Counted from the first letter of the stretch, positions 16,004 through 25,055 are shown. The stretch: 45,118 nt of DNA from Thermoflavimicrobium daqui (GCF_003313465.1 NZ_KZ845681.1:1-45118); one strand, 5' to 3'. The notes: a model not told the origin generated them from the letters alone. Numbers and translations: made by a program.

Positions 16004-17142
16004 CAGGAGTGACCAATAGAAAAGTGAAAATAGGAATTACCTGTTACCCTTCACACGGGGGATCTGGTGTTGTTGCTACGGAACTAGGGAAGCTGTTAGC
16101 AGAGCGTGGGCATCAAATTCACTTTATTACCTATGATATGCCTTTTCGTTTGGGACAATTTCATCAAAATATTCGTTACCATAGTGTTGAAGCGAATCGG
16201 TATGCGGTATTTAAGTTTCCTCCATATGATTTAGCTTTAGCGAGTCGCATGGCACAAGTAGCGAAACTAAATGAATTGGATTTATTACATGTTCACTATG
16301 CCGTTCCCCATGCGGTGGCAGCCGTTTTAGCGAAACAGATGGTGGGAGATCATCTCAAAGTGGTGACTACACTCCATGGAACAGATATTACGGTGTTAGG
16401 AGAAGATCCCTCATTAAAAGATATTATTTGCTTTGGATTGAACCATAGTGATGCGGTGACAGCCGTTTCACATAGTTTGGTAAAACAGACTGAAGAAATG
16501 TTTTGTATGAACAACAAAATAGATATGATCTATAACTTTGTGGATTTACGAGTGTTTTATCCACGAGATGTTACGGATATACGCTTACAATATGGACAAA
16601 AAGATGAAAAAATACTGCTTCATATTTCAAACTTTCGACCTGTAAAACGAGTGAAGGATGTTATTCGGATTTTTGATCGTGTTCAGCGAGAGGTCCCAGC
16701 TCGTTTACTCTTAGTTGGAGAGGGGCCTGAATGGTCCAAAGTTTGTTCCCTAGTCGAAGAGTTAGACCTTACTTCCAAAGTTATTTTTCTGGGAAAACAA
16801 GATGAAGTAGCTCAGTTAGTTTCCTTAGCTGATTTGATCCTTCTCCCTTCAGCGACAGAAAGTTTTGGGATGGTGGCACTAGAAGCGATGGCATGTGGAG
16901 TACCGACAATAGGCTCTAATACAGGTGGAATCCCGGAAGTCGTAGAACATGGAGAGACGGGATTCTTAGCAGAAGTAGGAGATATAGAGGCGATGGCTGC
17001 TTATGCAGTCAAATTGTTACAAGATGAAAGGCTTTATCAGTCTTTTTCTAAACAGGGTTTAAACCGTGTTCAGGAGAAGTTTTGTGGATTAAAAATTGCG
17101 GATCAATATGAACAACTATATCATAGAGTGATAGGAAGATAG
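16000..17142 (+). CDS. bshA: N-acetyl-alpha-D-glucosaminyl L-malate synthase
   Basis: A 380-residue GT4-family glycosyltransferase that joins UDP-GlcNAc to L-malate, the first step of bacillithiol synthesis. The N-terminal donor or acceptor loop PSHGGSGVVATELG and the C-terminal ESFGMVALEAMACGVP nucleotide-sugar motif are clear. The start ATG 16000 overlaps the bshB1 stop. bshC is not in this window, as expected since it lies elsewhere in Bacillus. Confidence 0.96.
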   Translation: MTGVTNRKVKIGITCYPSHGGSGVVATELGKLLAERGHQIHFITYDMPFRLGQFHQNIRYHSVEANRYAVFKFPPYDLALASRMAQVAKLNELDLLHVHYAVPHAVAAVLAKQMVGDHLKVVTTLHGTDITVLGEDPSLKDIICFGLNHSDAVTAVSHSLVKQTEEMFCMNNKIDMIYNFVDLRVFYPRDVTDIRLQYGQKDEKILLHISNFRPVKRVKDVIRIFDRVQREVPARLLLVGEGPEWSKVCSLVEELDLTSKVIFLGKQDEVAQLVSLADLILLPSATESFGMVALEAMACGVPTIGSNTGGIPEVVEHGETGFLAEVGDIEAMAAYAVKLLQDERLYQSFSKQGLNRVQEKFCGLKIADQYEQLYHRVIGR

Positions 17143-17222
17143 CAAAGAAACATTCGTCGAGTCAGGTTCTAGAAGCGAACTGGAACAGGAGCGAATGGTT
17201 TATCGGAAAGTAGGGAGACCAA

Positions 17223-18446
17223 ATGAATCCGAAACGTGAAGCCGCTCTTTATATCATAAATAAGTTGGAAGAGATCGGATTTGAAGCATATTTGGTAGGA
17301 GGGTGTGTACGGGATGAGGTGTTAAAGCGTTTGCCTCAAGACTATGATGTTGCCACCAATGCCTTGCCTCAAAAGGTACTAAGCCTATTTTCACGAACGG
17401 TTCCAACTGGGCTAAAGCATGGAACAGTAACTGTCATTCATCAGAACATACCTATTGAAGTGACCACATTCCGTACAGAGTCTGACTATCAAGATTTTCG
17501 GCATCCAAATAAGGTCGAATTTGTTTCTATTTTGGAACAGGACTTGGCTCGACGTGACTTTACGATGAATGCGATGGCACAGGATCGGAATGGAAAGATT
17601 TATGACTTTTATGGGGGGCTCACGGATATTCAAGCAGGGCTGATTCGTACAGTTGGAAATCCAGAAGAACGTTTTGCCGAAGATCCACTTCGAATCGTTC
17701 GTGCAGCTCGTTTTGCAGCTCAATTACAATTTACTTTAGATAAGAAGACAAAACAAGCTATTCATAAATTGAAACCATTATGTGTTCATCTTTCTATTGA
17801 ACGGATTATCGCTGAAATCGAAAAAATTTGGCAAAGTAGGGCAATCTCAAGTGGAATCTCGTTGTTATTTGAGGATGATCTGATCCGTTTTTTGCCTCCG
17901 TTTACCCACTGGGAATATCAGAAAGCTACCCGAGCGCAATTGGAAAAGTTTGATCAACTAAAAGACCGAATTGTATGTTGGGCTTATCTGATGAACCTTT
18001 GTACGAATGGCTCTAAAGATGTAGAATTGAAACTACTACAAATGCGTTTGCCTAATCGAGATATTCAAGCGATTCTCCAGTGTTATCACCTAGCTATTGA
18101 TTGGCCAGCAGAGATCACAGAGGAACATGGAAAGCTGATGTTACTACAGCATGGTTGGATAGGAGTACAAAGGGCGATTTTTCTTGCAACTGCATTAGGA
18201 AGAATTGCAGTATCTAAACCGATTGAGGCAAAGTTTCAAACTTGGTGGCAGGAAATGCCTGTTAAAAGACTAAAAGAATTGCAAATCAATGGACGTGATT
18301 TATTAAAGGTTCTACAAAAGCCAGCCGGACCTTGGTTAAAAGAGAAGTTAAATGAACTTTTACAACAAGTTGCTTTGGGAAGATTGCCCAATGAAAGAGA
18401 AGATTTGCTGAAGGAAGGTTGTAAAATTGACGCTTTGCATTCGTGA
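17223..18446 (+). CDS. cca: CCA tRNA nucleotidyltransferase
   Basis: A 407-residue class II CCA-adding enzyme that builds or repairs the tRNA 3' CCA end. LVGGCVRD (24-31) and DYDVATNA carry the catalytic acids of the pol-beta-like head, ARRDFTMNAMA is the next signature, and EDPLRIVRAARF begins the nucleotide-selecting neck. GGAGACC precedes ATG 17223. It overlaps birA by 20 bases, as in the Bacillus cca-birA pair. Confidence 0.96.
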   Translation: MNPKREAALYIINKLEEIGFEAYLVGGCVRDEVLKRLPQDYDVATNALPQKVLSLFSRTVPTGLKHGTVTVIHQNIPIEVTTFRTESDYQDFRHPNKVEFVSILEQDLARRDFTMNAMAQDRNGKIYDFYGGLTDIQAGLIRTVGNPEERFAEDPLRIVRAARFAAQLQFTLDKKTKQAIHKLKPLCVHLSIERIIAEIEKIWQSRAISSGISLLFEDDLIRFLPPFTHWEYQKATRAQLEKFDQLKDRIVCWAYLMNLCTNGSKDVELKLLQMRLPNRDIQAILQCYHLAIDWPAEITEEHGKLMLLQHGWIGVQRAIFLATALGRIAVSKPIEAKFQTWWQEMPVKRLKELQINGRDLLKVLQKPAGPWLKEKLNELLQQVALGRLPNEREDLLKEGCKIDALHS

Positions 18447-19407
18447 CCAGCTCTTATCGCTATTGATCAAGTATCAACCGCAATATGTTTCAGGCGAGGA
18501 AATCAGTCGTCAAGTCGGTTGTAGTCGTGCAGCGATCTGGAAGCATATTGAGGAATTACGACAAGAAGGGTATGAGATAGAGGCAAGACCAAGGAGTGGT
18601 TATCGCCTAGTTTATCGACCGGACCGTGTGGCTCCTGAAGAGATTAGTTATCATCTCCATACTCAAAAATTCGGTAGAAAGATCCGTTATCAAGAAGTCG
18701 TTCATTCTACACAAATTTTGGCACATGAATGGGCAAGAGAAGGGATTGAAGAAGGAGCTCTGGTGGTAGCAGAGCAACAAGAAGCTGGGAGAGGACGACT
18801 GGGACGAAAATGGTATTCTCCTTCTCACACAGGTGTTTGGATGAGCTTAATTTTACGCCCTTCCATTTTGTTAACTGACGCCTCCCATCTTACACTACTT
18901 GCCTCACTGGGGGTAAAACAGGGAATTGAGAGGGTTACAGGATTACCGATTCAAATCAAATGGCCCAATGATTTACTTATTCATGGGAAAAAAATATGTG
19001 GCATTTTGACAGAACTGCGTGGTGAACAGGATCAAGTTCACTATGTCATTATCGGTATAGGGATTAATGTGAATACTCCTAAAGAAAGTTGGCCAGAAGA
19101 GATTCGTAGAATTGCCACTTCTTTAGCTATTGAACTAGGGGGCCCGGTTCACCGTGCTAGTTTAATCGCTGCGATTTTGGAAGAGTTAGAGGAAGTATAT
19201 CAACAATATATGAATCAAGGCTTTACTAAGATCAAAGCTCAGTGGGAAAAGTCGTCTGGTATTTTAGGTAAATCGATCGTTGCTCGCACTGCTCAAGGGA
19301 CCTATACAGGGATTGCAGAGCAGCTAACTGGGCAAGGGGCTTTGTTATTACGTACAGATCAAGGATTAATTCCTATCCATTCTGCGGATATCTTACTAAA
19401 AGAATAA
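18427..19407 (+). CDS. birA: Bifunctional biotin ligase / biotin operon repressor
   Basis: A 326-residue protein with an N-terminal winged helix (about 1-65; SGEEISRQVGCSRAAIWKHI), a biotin ligase core with GRGRLGRKW and KWPNDLL, and a small C-terminal SH3-like domain. It attaches biotin to acetyl-CoA and pyruvate carboxylases and, by its HTH, should repress biotin genes. TTG 18427 is the start, with GGAAGG upstream inside cca. A terminator follows the gene. Confidence 0.95.
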   Translation: MTLCIRDQLLSLLIKYQPQYVSGEEISRQVGCSRAAIWKHIEELRQEGYEIEARPRSGYRLVYRPDRVAPEEISYHLHTQKFGRKIRYQEVVHSTQILAHEWAREGIEEGALVVAEQQEAGRGRLGRKWYSPSHTGVWMSLILRPSILLTDASHLTLLASLGVKQGIERVTGLPIQIKWPNDLLIHGKKICGILTELRGEQDQVHYVIIGIGINVNTPKESWPEEIRRIATSLAIELGGPVHRASLIAAILEELEEVYQQYMNQGFTKIKAQWEKSSGILGKSIVARTAQGTYTGIAEQLTGQGALLLRTDQGLIPIHSADILLKE

Positions 19408-19424
19408 ATGGCTGATAAATAATG

Positions 19425-19456
19425 AATGGACTTCTTTTTAGGAGTCCATTTATGTT
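19425..19456 (+). terminator. Terminator after birA
   Basis: AATGGACT (19425-19432) pairs with AGTCCATT (19443-19450), followed by TATGTTTTTT. It separates birA from panBCD, so panBCD should have its own promoter upstream of its leader. Confidence 0.75.
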
Positions 19457-19536
19457 TTTTAGAAATAGATCGGAGGGATGGATTAAACAACAGTTCGATA
19501 AATCATTGCGCTTTTCTTAGACTTTCGTTAATCTTA

Positions 19537-19585
19537 AAGTGGTAAGGTGGCATCCTAACGATGGGAGCTACACTTACGACTTTTT
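19537..19585 (+). promoter_or_regulatory. Hairpin with bulged adenines in the panB leader (candidate pan RNA motif)
   Basis: A long hairpin is visible: AAGT/ACTT (19537-19540/19579-19582), GTAAG/CTTAC (19542-19546/19573-19577), GTGGC/GCTAC (19547-19551/19567-19571) and TCC/GGG (19553-19555/19563-19565), with loop 19556-19562. A19572 is a single bulge, and A19552 faces A19566. The known pan RNA motif lies upstream of panB/C/D in Firmicutes and is a stem with conserved bulged A residues, so this is a good candidate. I identified it by shape and position only. Confidence 0.55.
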
Positions 19586-19619
19586 CGTGTTTGGCAGCAA
19601 TAATATCAAATTCTGCTTC

Positions 19620-19740
19620 GAGCCTTTGGGACGGAGACAGAGAAATGGTATCCGTGTACCACACACGCCTTCAGAAATTTGGTTTCAAGGCGGTGTTTAT
19701 TTCTCTTTCCCAGGGTGCTCCAATGATGAGAGGGGGACCC
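19620..19740 (+). promoter_or_regulatory. Multi-branched structured leader of panB with possible ribosome-binding-site switch
   Basis: Outer stem: GAGC plus CTTTGGGA (19620-19631) with TCCCAGGG plus GCTC (19708-19715 and 19717-19720), one bulged T at 19716 and two G-T pairs. Second stem: AGAGAAAT (19639-19646) with ATTTCTCT (19699-19706). Inside are two hairpins: GGTA/TACC (19647-19650/19657-19660), and CGCCTT/AAGGCG (19666-19671/19687-19692) capped by GAAA/TTTC. The 3' arm of the outer stem can instead pair with the ribosome-binding region: 19713-19721 against 19732-19740, 8 of 9 positions. The two folds exclude each other. I do not recognise a known riboswitch class. Confidence 0.5.
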
Positions 19741-19743
19741 AAA

Positions 19744-20604
19744 TTGAGTCAATCTGTAAAAAAAGTAACCACTCGTACATTACAACGTATGAAAAAGAAA
19801 AAAGAACCCATCGCGATGATCACTGCTTATGATTTTCCAACAGCTAAGATTGCTGATAAAGCGGGGGCCGATATGATTTTAGTAGGCGATTCGCTTGGTA
19901 TGGTGGTGCTGGGCTATGAGTCTACGATTCCTGTTACCTTGGAAGATATGATTCACCATACGAAAGCCGTAACACGTGGAACCAAAAGAGCGATGGTGAT
20001 TGCTGACCTTCCTTTTATGATTGCCCACCTTTCCAAAGATGAGGTATTACGTGCTTCAGCTCGACTATTACAAGTTGCGGGAGCGTATGGAGTGAAACTA
20101 GAAGGTGGATCAGAAGTTTGTGCAAATGTTAAAGCACTTACCACAGCAGGTATTCCTGTAGTTGCCCATTTAGGTTTAACTCCACAATCCGTCAATCAGC
20201 TTGGTGGGTATTTGATACAAGGCAAAGATGAAAAAAGTGCTAAACACTTGATCGCTGAAGCCAAACGTCTACAAGAAGCGGGTGCTATTGCTTTGGTATT
20301 AGAGTGTGTACCCGAAGAATTAGCTCAAGTTATTACCGATTCCTTATACATTCCAGTCATTGGGATTGGAGCGGGGCGTTTTTGCGATGGTCAAGTGCTA
20401 GTTTATCATGATATATTGCAATTTGGTGGTGATTTTACACCATCATTTGTGAAGACTTATGCCTCAGTTGGTAAAGCAATGGCTGAAGGAGTTCAAGCAT
20501 ATATCCAAGATGTAAAACAACATCGTTTTCCTGAAGAGAACCATGTCACACACTTATCACAAGAAACAGTCGCTGCGGTATATGGAACAAGTGAGGGAAA
20601 CTAA
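19744..20604 (+). CDS. panB: 3-methyl-2-oxobutanoate hydroxymethyltransferase
   Basis: A 286-residue TIM-barrel enzyme that makes ketopantoate from 2-oxoisovalerate and methylene-tetrahydrofolate, the first step of pantothenate synthesis. Signatures are ITAYDFPTAKIADKAG, the metal-site segment ILVGDSLGMVVLGY, VKLEGG, and IGIGAG. The frame stays open to 19561, but that part is the structured leader. TTG 19744 is the likely start: AGGGGG (19731-19736) is 7 bases upstream and the resulting length fits the family. It is the first gene of panBCD, contiguous with panC. Confidence 0.95.
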   Translation: MSQSVKKVTTRTLQRMKKKKEPIAMITAYDFPTAKIADKAGADMILVGDSLGMVVLGYESTIPVTLEDMIHHTKAVTRGTKRAMVIADLPFMIAHLSKDEVLRASARLLQVAGAYGVKLEGGSEVCANVKALTTAGIPVVAHLGLTPQSVNQLGGYLIQGKDEKSAKHLIAEAKRLQEAGAIALVLECVPEELAQVITDSLYIPVIGIGAGRFCDGQVLVYHDILQFGGDFTPSFVKTYASVGKAMAEGVQAYIQDVKQHRFPEENHVTHLSQETVAAVYGTSEGN

Positions 20605-21456
20605 ATGAAAATCACTCATACGATAGAAGAATTACGTCAAACATTAAAACCTTATCGCCAGCAAACAGTTGGCCTTGTCCCTACGATGGGCTATTTACAC
20701 GAAGGACACCTCAGTCTTGTCAAGCGTGCTCGTCAAGAGTGTGACATCGTAGTAATGTCTATTTTTGTGAACCCGTTACAATTTGGACCTCAAGAGGACT
20801 TAGATAGATATCCACGTGATTTACCTCGTGATGCTGCTCTTGCCGAAAAAGCAGGGGTTGACTTTTTATTTCACCCGACTGTTGAAGAAATGTATCCAAC
20901 CCCTACTCACACACAAATTATTGTCTCAGAGGTGACCGAGGTTCTCTGTGGTGCCTCACGCCCCGGACATTTTGCAGGGGTAACAACAGTAGTCGGAAAG
21001 CTATTTCATATAGTAATGCCTGATCGAGCTTATTTTGGACTCAAAGATGCACAACAAGTGGCAGTTATTGAGCAGATGGTTCAGGATTTAAACTTTCCGA
21101 TAACAGTGGTAGCATGTGATATTGTACGAGAGTCGGATGGCTTGGCACTCAGCTCACGTAATGTATATTTGTCTCCTGAAGAGCGGAAACAAGCGCTTAT
21201 TTTATCACAGGCATTATTTGCCGCAAAAGAGGGACTGGGGCAAGGGCGATGGAAAACTGCGCAGGAAGTGAATCACTTTGTACGCAAAACCATCGAAACT
21301 CAACCACTCGCAGTGATTGACTATGTAGAAACGTTAACCTATCCAACTTTACAACCGATAGACCAACTAACAGATCAACCAATGATCGTCGCTGTCGCCG
21401 TATATTTTGGTCGGACGCGATTGATTGATAATATTTTGTTTGTAGGAAGAGAGTGA
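20605..21456 (+). CDS. panC: Pantothenate synthetase
   Basis: A 283-residue ligase joining pantoate and beta-alanine with [13 protein letters not shown] (26-35) holds the HIGH-type ATP motif, and [12 protein letters not shown] is the KMSKS-like region. Its start follows the panB stop directly, with GTGAGGG in the end of panB as ribosome-binding site. The normal length and intact motifs indicate an active enzyme. Confidence 0.97.
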   Translation: MKITHTIEELRQTLKPYRQQTVGLVPTMGYLHEGHLSLVKRARQECDIVVMSIFVNPLQFGPQEDLDRYPRDLPRDAALAEKAGVDFLFHPTVEEMYPTPTHTQIIVSEVTEVLCGASRPGHFAGVTTVVGKLFHIVMPDRAYFGLKDAQQVAVIEQMVQDLNFPITVVACDIVRESDGLALSSRNVYLSPEERKQALILSQALFAAKEGLGQGRWKTAQEVNHFVRKTIETQPLAVIDYVETLTYPTLQPIDQLTDQPMIVAVAVYFGRTRLIDNILFVGRE

Positions 21457-21461
21457 GAAAC

Positions 21462-21845
21462 GTGTTCCGGGAAATGATGAAATCTAAGATTCACCAAGCG
21501 ACTGTGACCGAGGCGAATCTTTATTATGTCGGGAGCATAACCATTGACCAAGATATCCTTGATGCAGTAGATATTTTACCCAATGAAAAAGTACAAATCG
21601 TTAATAATAATAATGGAGCCCGCCTAGAAACCTATGTGATTTCAGGGGAACGTGGAAGTGGAGTCATTTGCTTGAATGGAGCAGCGGCTCGACTGGTACA
21701 ACCAGGGGATCAAGTGATTATTATTTCATATATGTTAATGGATGAGGAAACTGCACGTACGTATCATCCTAAGATTGCCATTATGGATAAGCAAAATCAA
21801 GTAAAACAAATGATCACAGGTGAAGTGCATGGTACGATAGTTTAA
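21462..21845 (+). CDS. panD: Aspartate 1-decarboxylase precursor
   Basis: A 127-residue pyruvoyl-dependent decarboxylase that makes beta-alanine from aspartate for PanC. The proenzyme self-cleaves between Gly24 and Ser25, seen in YYVGSITID, to form the pyruvoyl group. The start GTG 21462 gives MFREMMKSK and puts Gly-Ser exactly at 24-25, as in characterised enzymes. An upstream in-frame GTG at 21453 overlapping the panC stop is less likely. It ends panBCD before a terminator. Confidence 0.96.
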   Translation: MFREMMKSKIHQATVTEANLYYVGSITIDQDILDAVDILPNEKVQIVNNNNGARLETYVISGERGSGVICLNGAAARLVQPGDQVIIISYMLMDEETARTYHPKIAIMDKQNQVKQMITGEVHGTIV

Positions 21846-21861
21846 ATAGGAGAAGGGATTA

Positions 21862-21890
21862 AAGGGAGCGAAATACTTGCTCCCTTATTC
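21862..21890 (+). terminator. Terminator after panD
   Basis: AAGGGAGC (21862-21869) pairs perfectly with GCTCCCTT (21879-21886), followed by ATTC. The T-run is short but the stem is strong. The remaining bases to 22160 are AT-rich and show no gene; they must hold the promoter of the kinase gene. Confidence 0.65.
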
Positions 21891-22160
21891 AGACTCGATG
21901 ATTTCAGAGTTTTAGATTAGTTTTAAATCGATATTAATCTGAGTTATTGAATGTTGCCTTAGTGGATAAGAGGCGACTTTTTTATTTTTATCGAAGTGTA
22001 TCGTATTAATCCGTTTTTAAAAGGAAACAAAGACATATCTTTGCCATTTTTATAGTACGTTTGGATCATGCTTAACTCAATTTAATCGATTATGCTAAAT
22101 GTGTTTACCGTTGAAAGAAATATTCCTAACTATTGTTTTAGCATACCGGAGGGATTAGAT

Positions 22161-23039
22161 TTGTCATATAAACAGGCTAAATGGCTAATATTAATTATCC
22201 CAACATTAACGATTGGGCTATGGGAGTATGTTCGCCATGCCTATTTATTGCCATATATATCGATGGATTTAGGAAATTGGTTATCACCTGTCATTGTATT
22301 TTTTATAACAATGACTTTTCTGGTAAAACTGTTCTCCATCATGGAAGGAATTCAAGAGGAATTAAAAAAAGAGAGAGCAGTGAAGGCTGCCCTAGAAGAA
22401 AGAGAACGGATCGCAAGAGAATTACATGATGGGATTGCTCAGTCCTTATTTTTACTAGCAGTGAAGGTAGAGCAGATGGAAAGAGCCAATGAATGTTTAA
22501 AAAAGGAAAATGGGCATCCATTTCAAGAAATTAAAAAAACGGTTCATCAAGTTAATGAATATGTCCGACAAGCGATTGCAAATCTACGCTATCCAGCGAA
22601 TGCATCGGTTTTACCTTGGATGGAATCCATGCAAAATTTAACTCGTGAGTTTCAAGAAGAAACAGGTATCAACATCATGTTAGAATGGTTCTTACCTGAG
22701 AAGATATTAACAGTGAAAGAAAAAATCGAATTATATTCTTCGATAAGAGAAGGACTTATTAACATTCGTAAACATGCAAGAGCAAAAAATGTATGGATTA
22801 TTAGTAAAGAAGAAGATCGTGGATGGCTAATTATGGTCAGAGATGATGGTAAAGGATTTGATGGAGATCCTTTTTCTTATAAGAACCGATTTGGTCTGCA
22901 AATTATGAGGCGTCGTGCACTGGAAATGAATTGGGAACTTCAGCTACAACGTGAAAAAAATCATACGATTCTTTTGATCCGAAAGAGGAGAAAAGTAAAT
23001 AAAGAAATAGATGTAGGAAATTCCTCTAATATGGAGTAG
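22161..23039 (+). CDS. NarL/LiaS-type sensor histidine kinase, no adjacent response regulator
   Basis: A 292-residue kinase with two N-terminal membrane segments (about 7-27 and 40-58) and a very short outside loop. A HisKA_3 dimerisation domain follows with ERERIARELHDGIAQ (His89 as phosphate acceptor) and an HATPase_c domain with REGLINIRKHARA (N box) and VRDDGKGFD (G1 box). The short sensor part resembles intramembrane-sensing kinases. TTG 22161 is preceded by GGAGGG 7 bases away, so the longer frame from 22092 is rejected. Neither neighbour encodes a response regulator. Confidence 0.88.
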   Translation: MSYKQAKWLILIIPTLTIGLWEYVRHAYLLPYISMDLGNWLSPVIVFFITMTFLVKLFSIMEGIQEELKKERAVKAALEERERIARELHDGIAQSLFLLAVKVEQMERANECLKKENGHPFQEIKKTVHQVNEYVRQAIANLRYPANASVLPWMESMQNLTREFQEETGINIMLEWFLPEKILTVKEKIELYSSIREGLINIRKHARAKNVWIISKEEDRGWLIMVRDDGKGFDGDPFSYKNRFGLQIMRRRALEMNWELQLQREKNHTILLIRKRRKVNKEIDVGNSSNME

Positions 23040-23064
23040 AGTAAGAGATTTCTCCCTTACCCAT

Positions 23065-23364
23065 CTAAATCATGGACTTTTGAACCACATCTACTTGCCG
23101 ATTTAAGCTAATCGGCTTATCTGTACGATGATCGATACTCATATTGGTTATCACACGATTACAACCATCAGTAAGTGCATTTTGATGGATTGATTTGGCA
23201 ATATCCAAAAGTTGATCGATTTCCCCTTCGATGATCGTAGATGTTGGTGTTAGCTGATAATTTAATCCTTTTTCTTGAATCATACGTACAGCATTAGTAA
23301 CCGAAGAGCTAAAACTTGGACTATGTGTCCCTACAGGAACAACGCTAATTTCCAAGAGTGGCAT
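23065..23364 (-). CDS. MTH1187/YqgV-type thiamine-binding-fold protein
   Basis: A 99-residue protein of the thiamine-binding (DUF77, MTH1187/YkoF-like) family with a ferredoxin-like fold. It opens MPLLEISVVPVGTHSPSFSS and contains YQLTPTSTIIEG, both characteristic. The family binds thiamine-like pyrimidines or acts as a small metabolic regulator, and the exact role is unknown. An AAGGAGG site lies 13 bases before ATG 23364, so a nearer CTG start is possible. An upstream in-frame ATG at 23409 has no ribosome-binding site. Confidence 0.8.
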   Translation of the reverse strand: MPLLEISVVPVGTHSPSFSSSVTNAVRMIQEKGLNYQLTPTSTIIEGEIDQLLDIAKSIHQNALTDGCNRVITNMSIDHRTDKPISLNRQVDVVQKSMI

Positions 23365-23522
23365 CAGTATTTTGCTACCTCCTTCATATAAAGATTTTAC
23401 ATATATCATAGCTCAATTTTTTAAAGATCATGCAAGATCCATATCCATTTAGATATATTGCATGTTTTTTGGATATAAGGAAATACTTTTTTACAAGATT
23501 GGGCTGTTACGGAGGGGGAAAT

Positions 23523-24893
23523 ATGTTTCACAATCAATGGCTACAAGTTGTCCAACGAGCGCTCGAAGAAATCAAAACCCATTATCCAAACTGTACAGTT
23601 CAAGAACGTCCAATATGGCAAAGTCGCTTATTACAGATTAAACAGTCTTGTGATCGCATGCTTGAATCATGGGCTTGTGTCGAAGAAGAAATCACTCAGT
23701 TACTACAAGAACATCCAGAGTTACTGGATGAAGGGAAAGTGATTGAAGATGAGGTTTTTCTAGATGAATCAGTAGTACGTCAATTTCGTCAAGGTCAAGG
23801 ATATTATGGATTAACGATGTTTCATGAGGCTAAACAATTCTTTCAACAAGTTGTAGATGAAGCTCCTGATTTTTTATTAGGGCGTATGTATCTGGGGCTT
23901 ACTCTTTTTCAAGAAAATAAATTAACAGAGGCAGCCCATCAGTTTCATCTCTTACGACAAACGGCAACCCATGAAGAATTTATTGGATTCGCTCATCATA
24001 TGTTAGGTTGTATTTACGTTAAACAAGGGAAAGACGAAGAAGCGATCCGCCAATTTAATAAAACCGTTTCTTACTTACCTCAACAGGCAGATGCTTGGTT
24101 TAATTTAGGAGCATGTCATTATCGATTAAAAGAATATCATGAAGCAGTTCCCTATTTTTACCATGCTTTATCAATTAATGAAGATGATTGGGAGTCAATG
24201 TATTATTTATCTAGTTGTTATCGCCATTATAAAGAATGGGAAAGTGTTACTTTCTGGCGATTAGCCTCTTATGAAAAAACCAATCATCCGCGTGTGATTG
24301 AGTCAATTGCCCAAGACTATGAGGAAATGGGACAATCGGAACAAGCATTGAAATGGTATCGGCGATTGCTCTTTTATCATCCGAAAAGTAGTGTCGCCTA
24401 TCATGGTATCGCATGGAATCTATGGATGTTAGGTCAAAGAAATGAAGCATTTCTTTGGTTAAAAAAAGGTCTTACTCTCTTCCCAACCAATGTGGATCTT
24501 CTCTTTTCTTATGTGTGGCTATCATTAAGCCAAGGAGAAACACATGCAGTCCAAAAAGTACTGCAAACACTTCCTACGGACTTAATCAAGCAACCATTAT
24601 GGCTTGTGGTACGGTCTCGTTTATTTACTCTCCTTGGTAAGTTCGAGCAAGCTACTAAAACAGCAGAGCAATTAATTGAGCAAGAAAATGATTCAGTACG
24701 AGCGATGGGTTATTATCAAAAAGGTAGAACCTATCTGGAGATGGGTAAAATTCCGGAAGCCGCTCAGTATTTTCAGGAAGCTCATCACTTAGTGAACCAC
24801 TGGAAAGATCCTTTGTTCTTTAAAGGTATATGTCATTTGGTAGAAGGAAAGCCGGAGTTGACCCAAAGTTGTTGGCAACAGATTGTTCAATAA
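23523..24893 (+). CDS. Tetratricopeptide-repeat protein
   Basis: A 456-residue protein made mostly of TPR helix pairs from about residue 90 on. Repeats show the usual A-W--LG-C-Y----Y-EAV pattern, for example around DAWFNLGACHYRLKEYHEAV and YQKGRTYLEMGKIPEAAQYF. There is no signal peptide or membrane segment, so a cytoplasmic scaffold or regulator is likely. It is somewhat similar in size to YpiA of B. subtilis, which normally lies next to ypiB, but I cannot confirm orthology. ATG 23523 has GGAGGGGG upstream; an earlier ATG at 23430 lacks one. Confidence 0.85.
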   Translation: MFHNQWLQVVQRALEEIKTHYPNCTVQERPIWQSRLLQIKQSCDRMLESWACVEEEITQLLQEHPELLDEGKVIEDEVFLDESVVRQFRQGQGYYGLTMFHEAKQFFQQVVDEAPDFLLGRMYLGLTLFQENKLTEAAHQFHLLRQTATHEEFIGFAHHMLGCIYVKQGKDEEAIRQFNKTVSYLPQQADAWFNLGACHYRLKEYHEAVPYFYHALSINEDDWESMYYLSSCYRHYKEWESVTFWRLASYEKTNHPRVIESIAQDYEEMGQSEQALKWYRRLLFYHPKSSVAYHGIAWNLWMLGQRNEAFLWLKKGLTLFPTNVDLLFSYVWLSLSQGETHAVQKVLQTLPTDLIKQPLWLVVRSRLFTLLGKFEQATKTAEQLIEQENDSVRAMGYYQKGRTYLEMGKIPEAAQYFQEAHHLVNHWKDPLFFKGICHLVEGKPELTQSCWQQIVQ

Positions 24894-24911
24894 TTATACA
24901 TGTTACTAAAT

Positions 24912-24942
24912 AAAGCATCCCTATCATAAGGGGTGCTTTTTA
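24912..24942 (+). terminator. Terminator after the TPR gene
   Basis: AAAGCATCCC (24912-24921) pairs with GGGGTGCTTT (24930-24939), with one T-G pair, followed by more T. Confidence 0.8.
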
Positions 24943-25055
24943 CACTTTTTCATAAAATATTGGGCATATATCCTTTTTTTGTAACAAACCTAAAAGCATG
25001 ATCGAACACAATGAGGAAAGACTAAGACCTATATTCTTTTGAACGGGGGATTCTC

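Noticed and set aside
19632-19722. Tetrahydrofolate riboswitch in the panB leader
   Set aside because: There is a loose GGAG/CTCC likeness and a plausible link through methylene-tetrahydrofolate, but the conserved internal sequences I remember for that class are absent.
19561-19743. N-terminal extension of PanB by about 61 residues
   Set aside because: The extension lacks resemblance to PanB, coincides with a highly structured leader, and the TTG at 19744 has a well-spaced AGGGGG site and gives a family-like length.
23430-23522. Longer N-terminus of the TPR protein
   Set aside because: No ribosome-binding site precedes 23430, whereas GGAGGGGG precedes ATG 23523.
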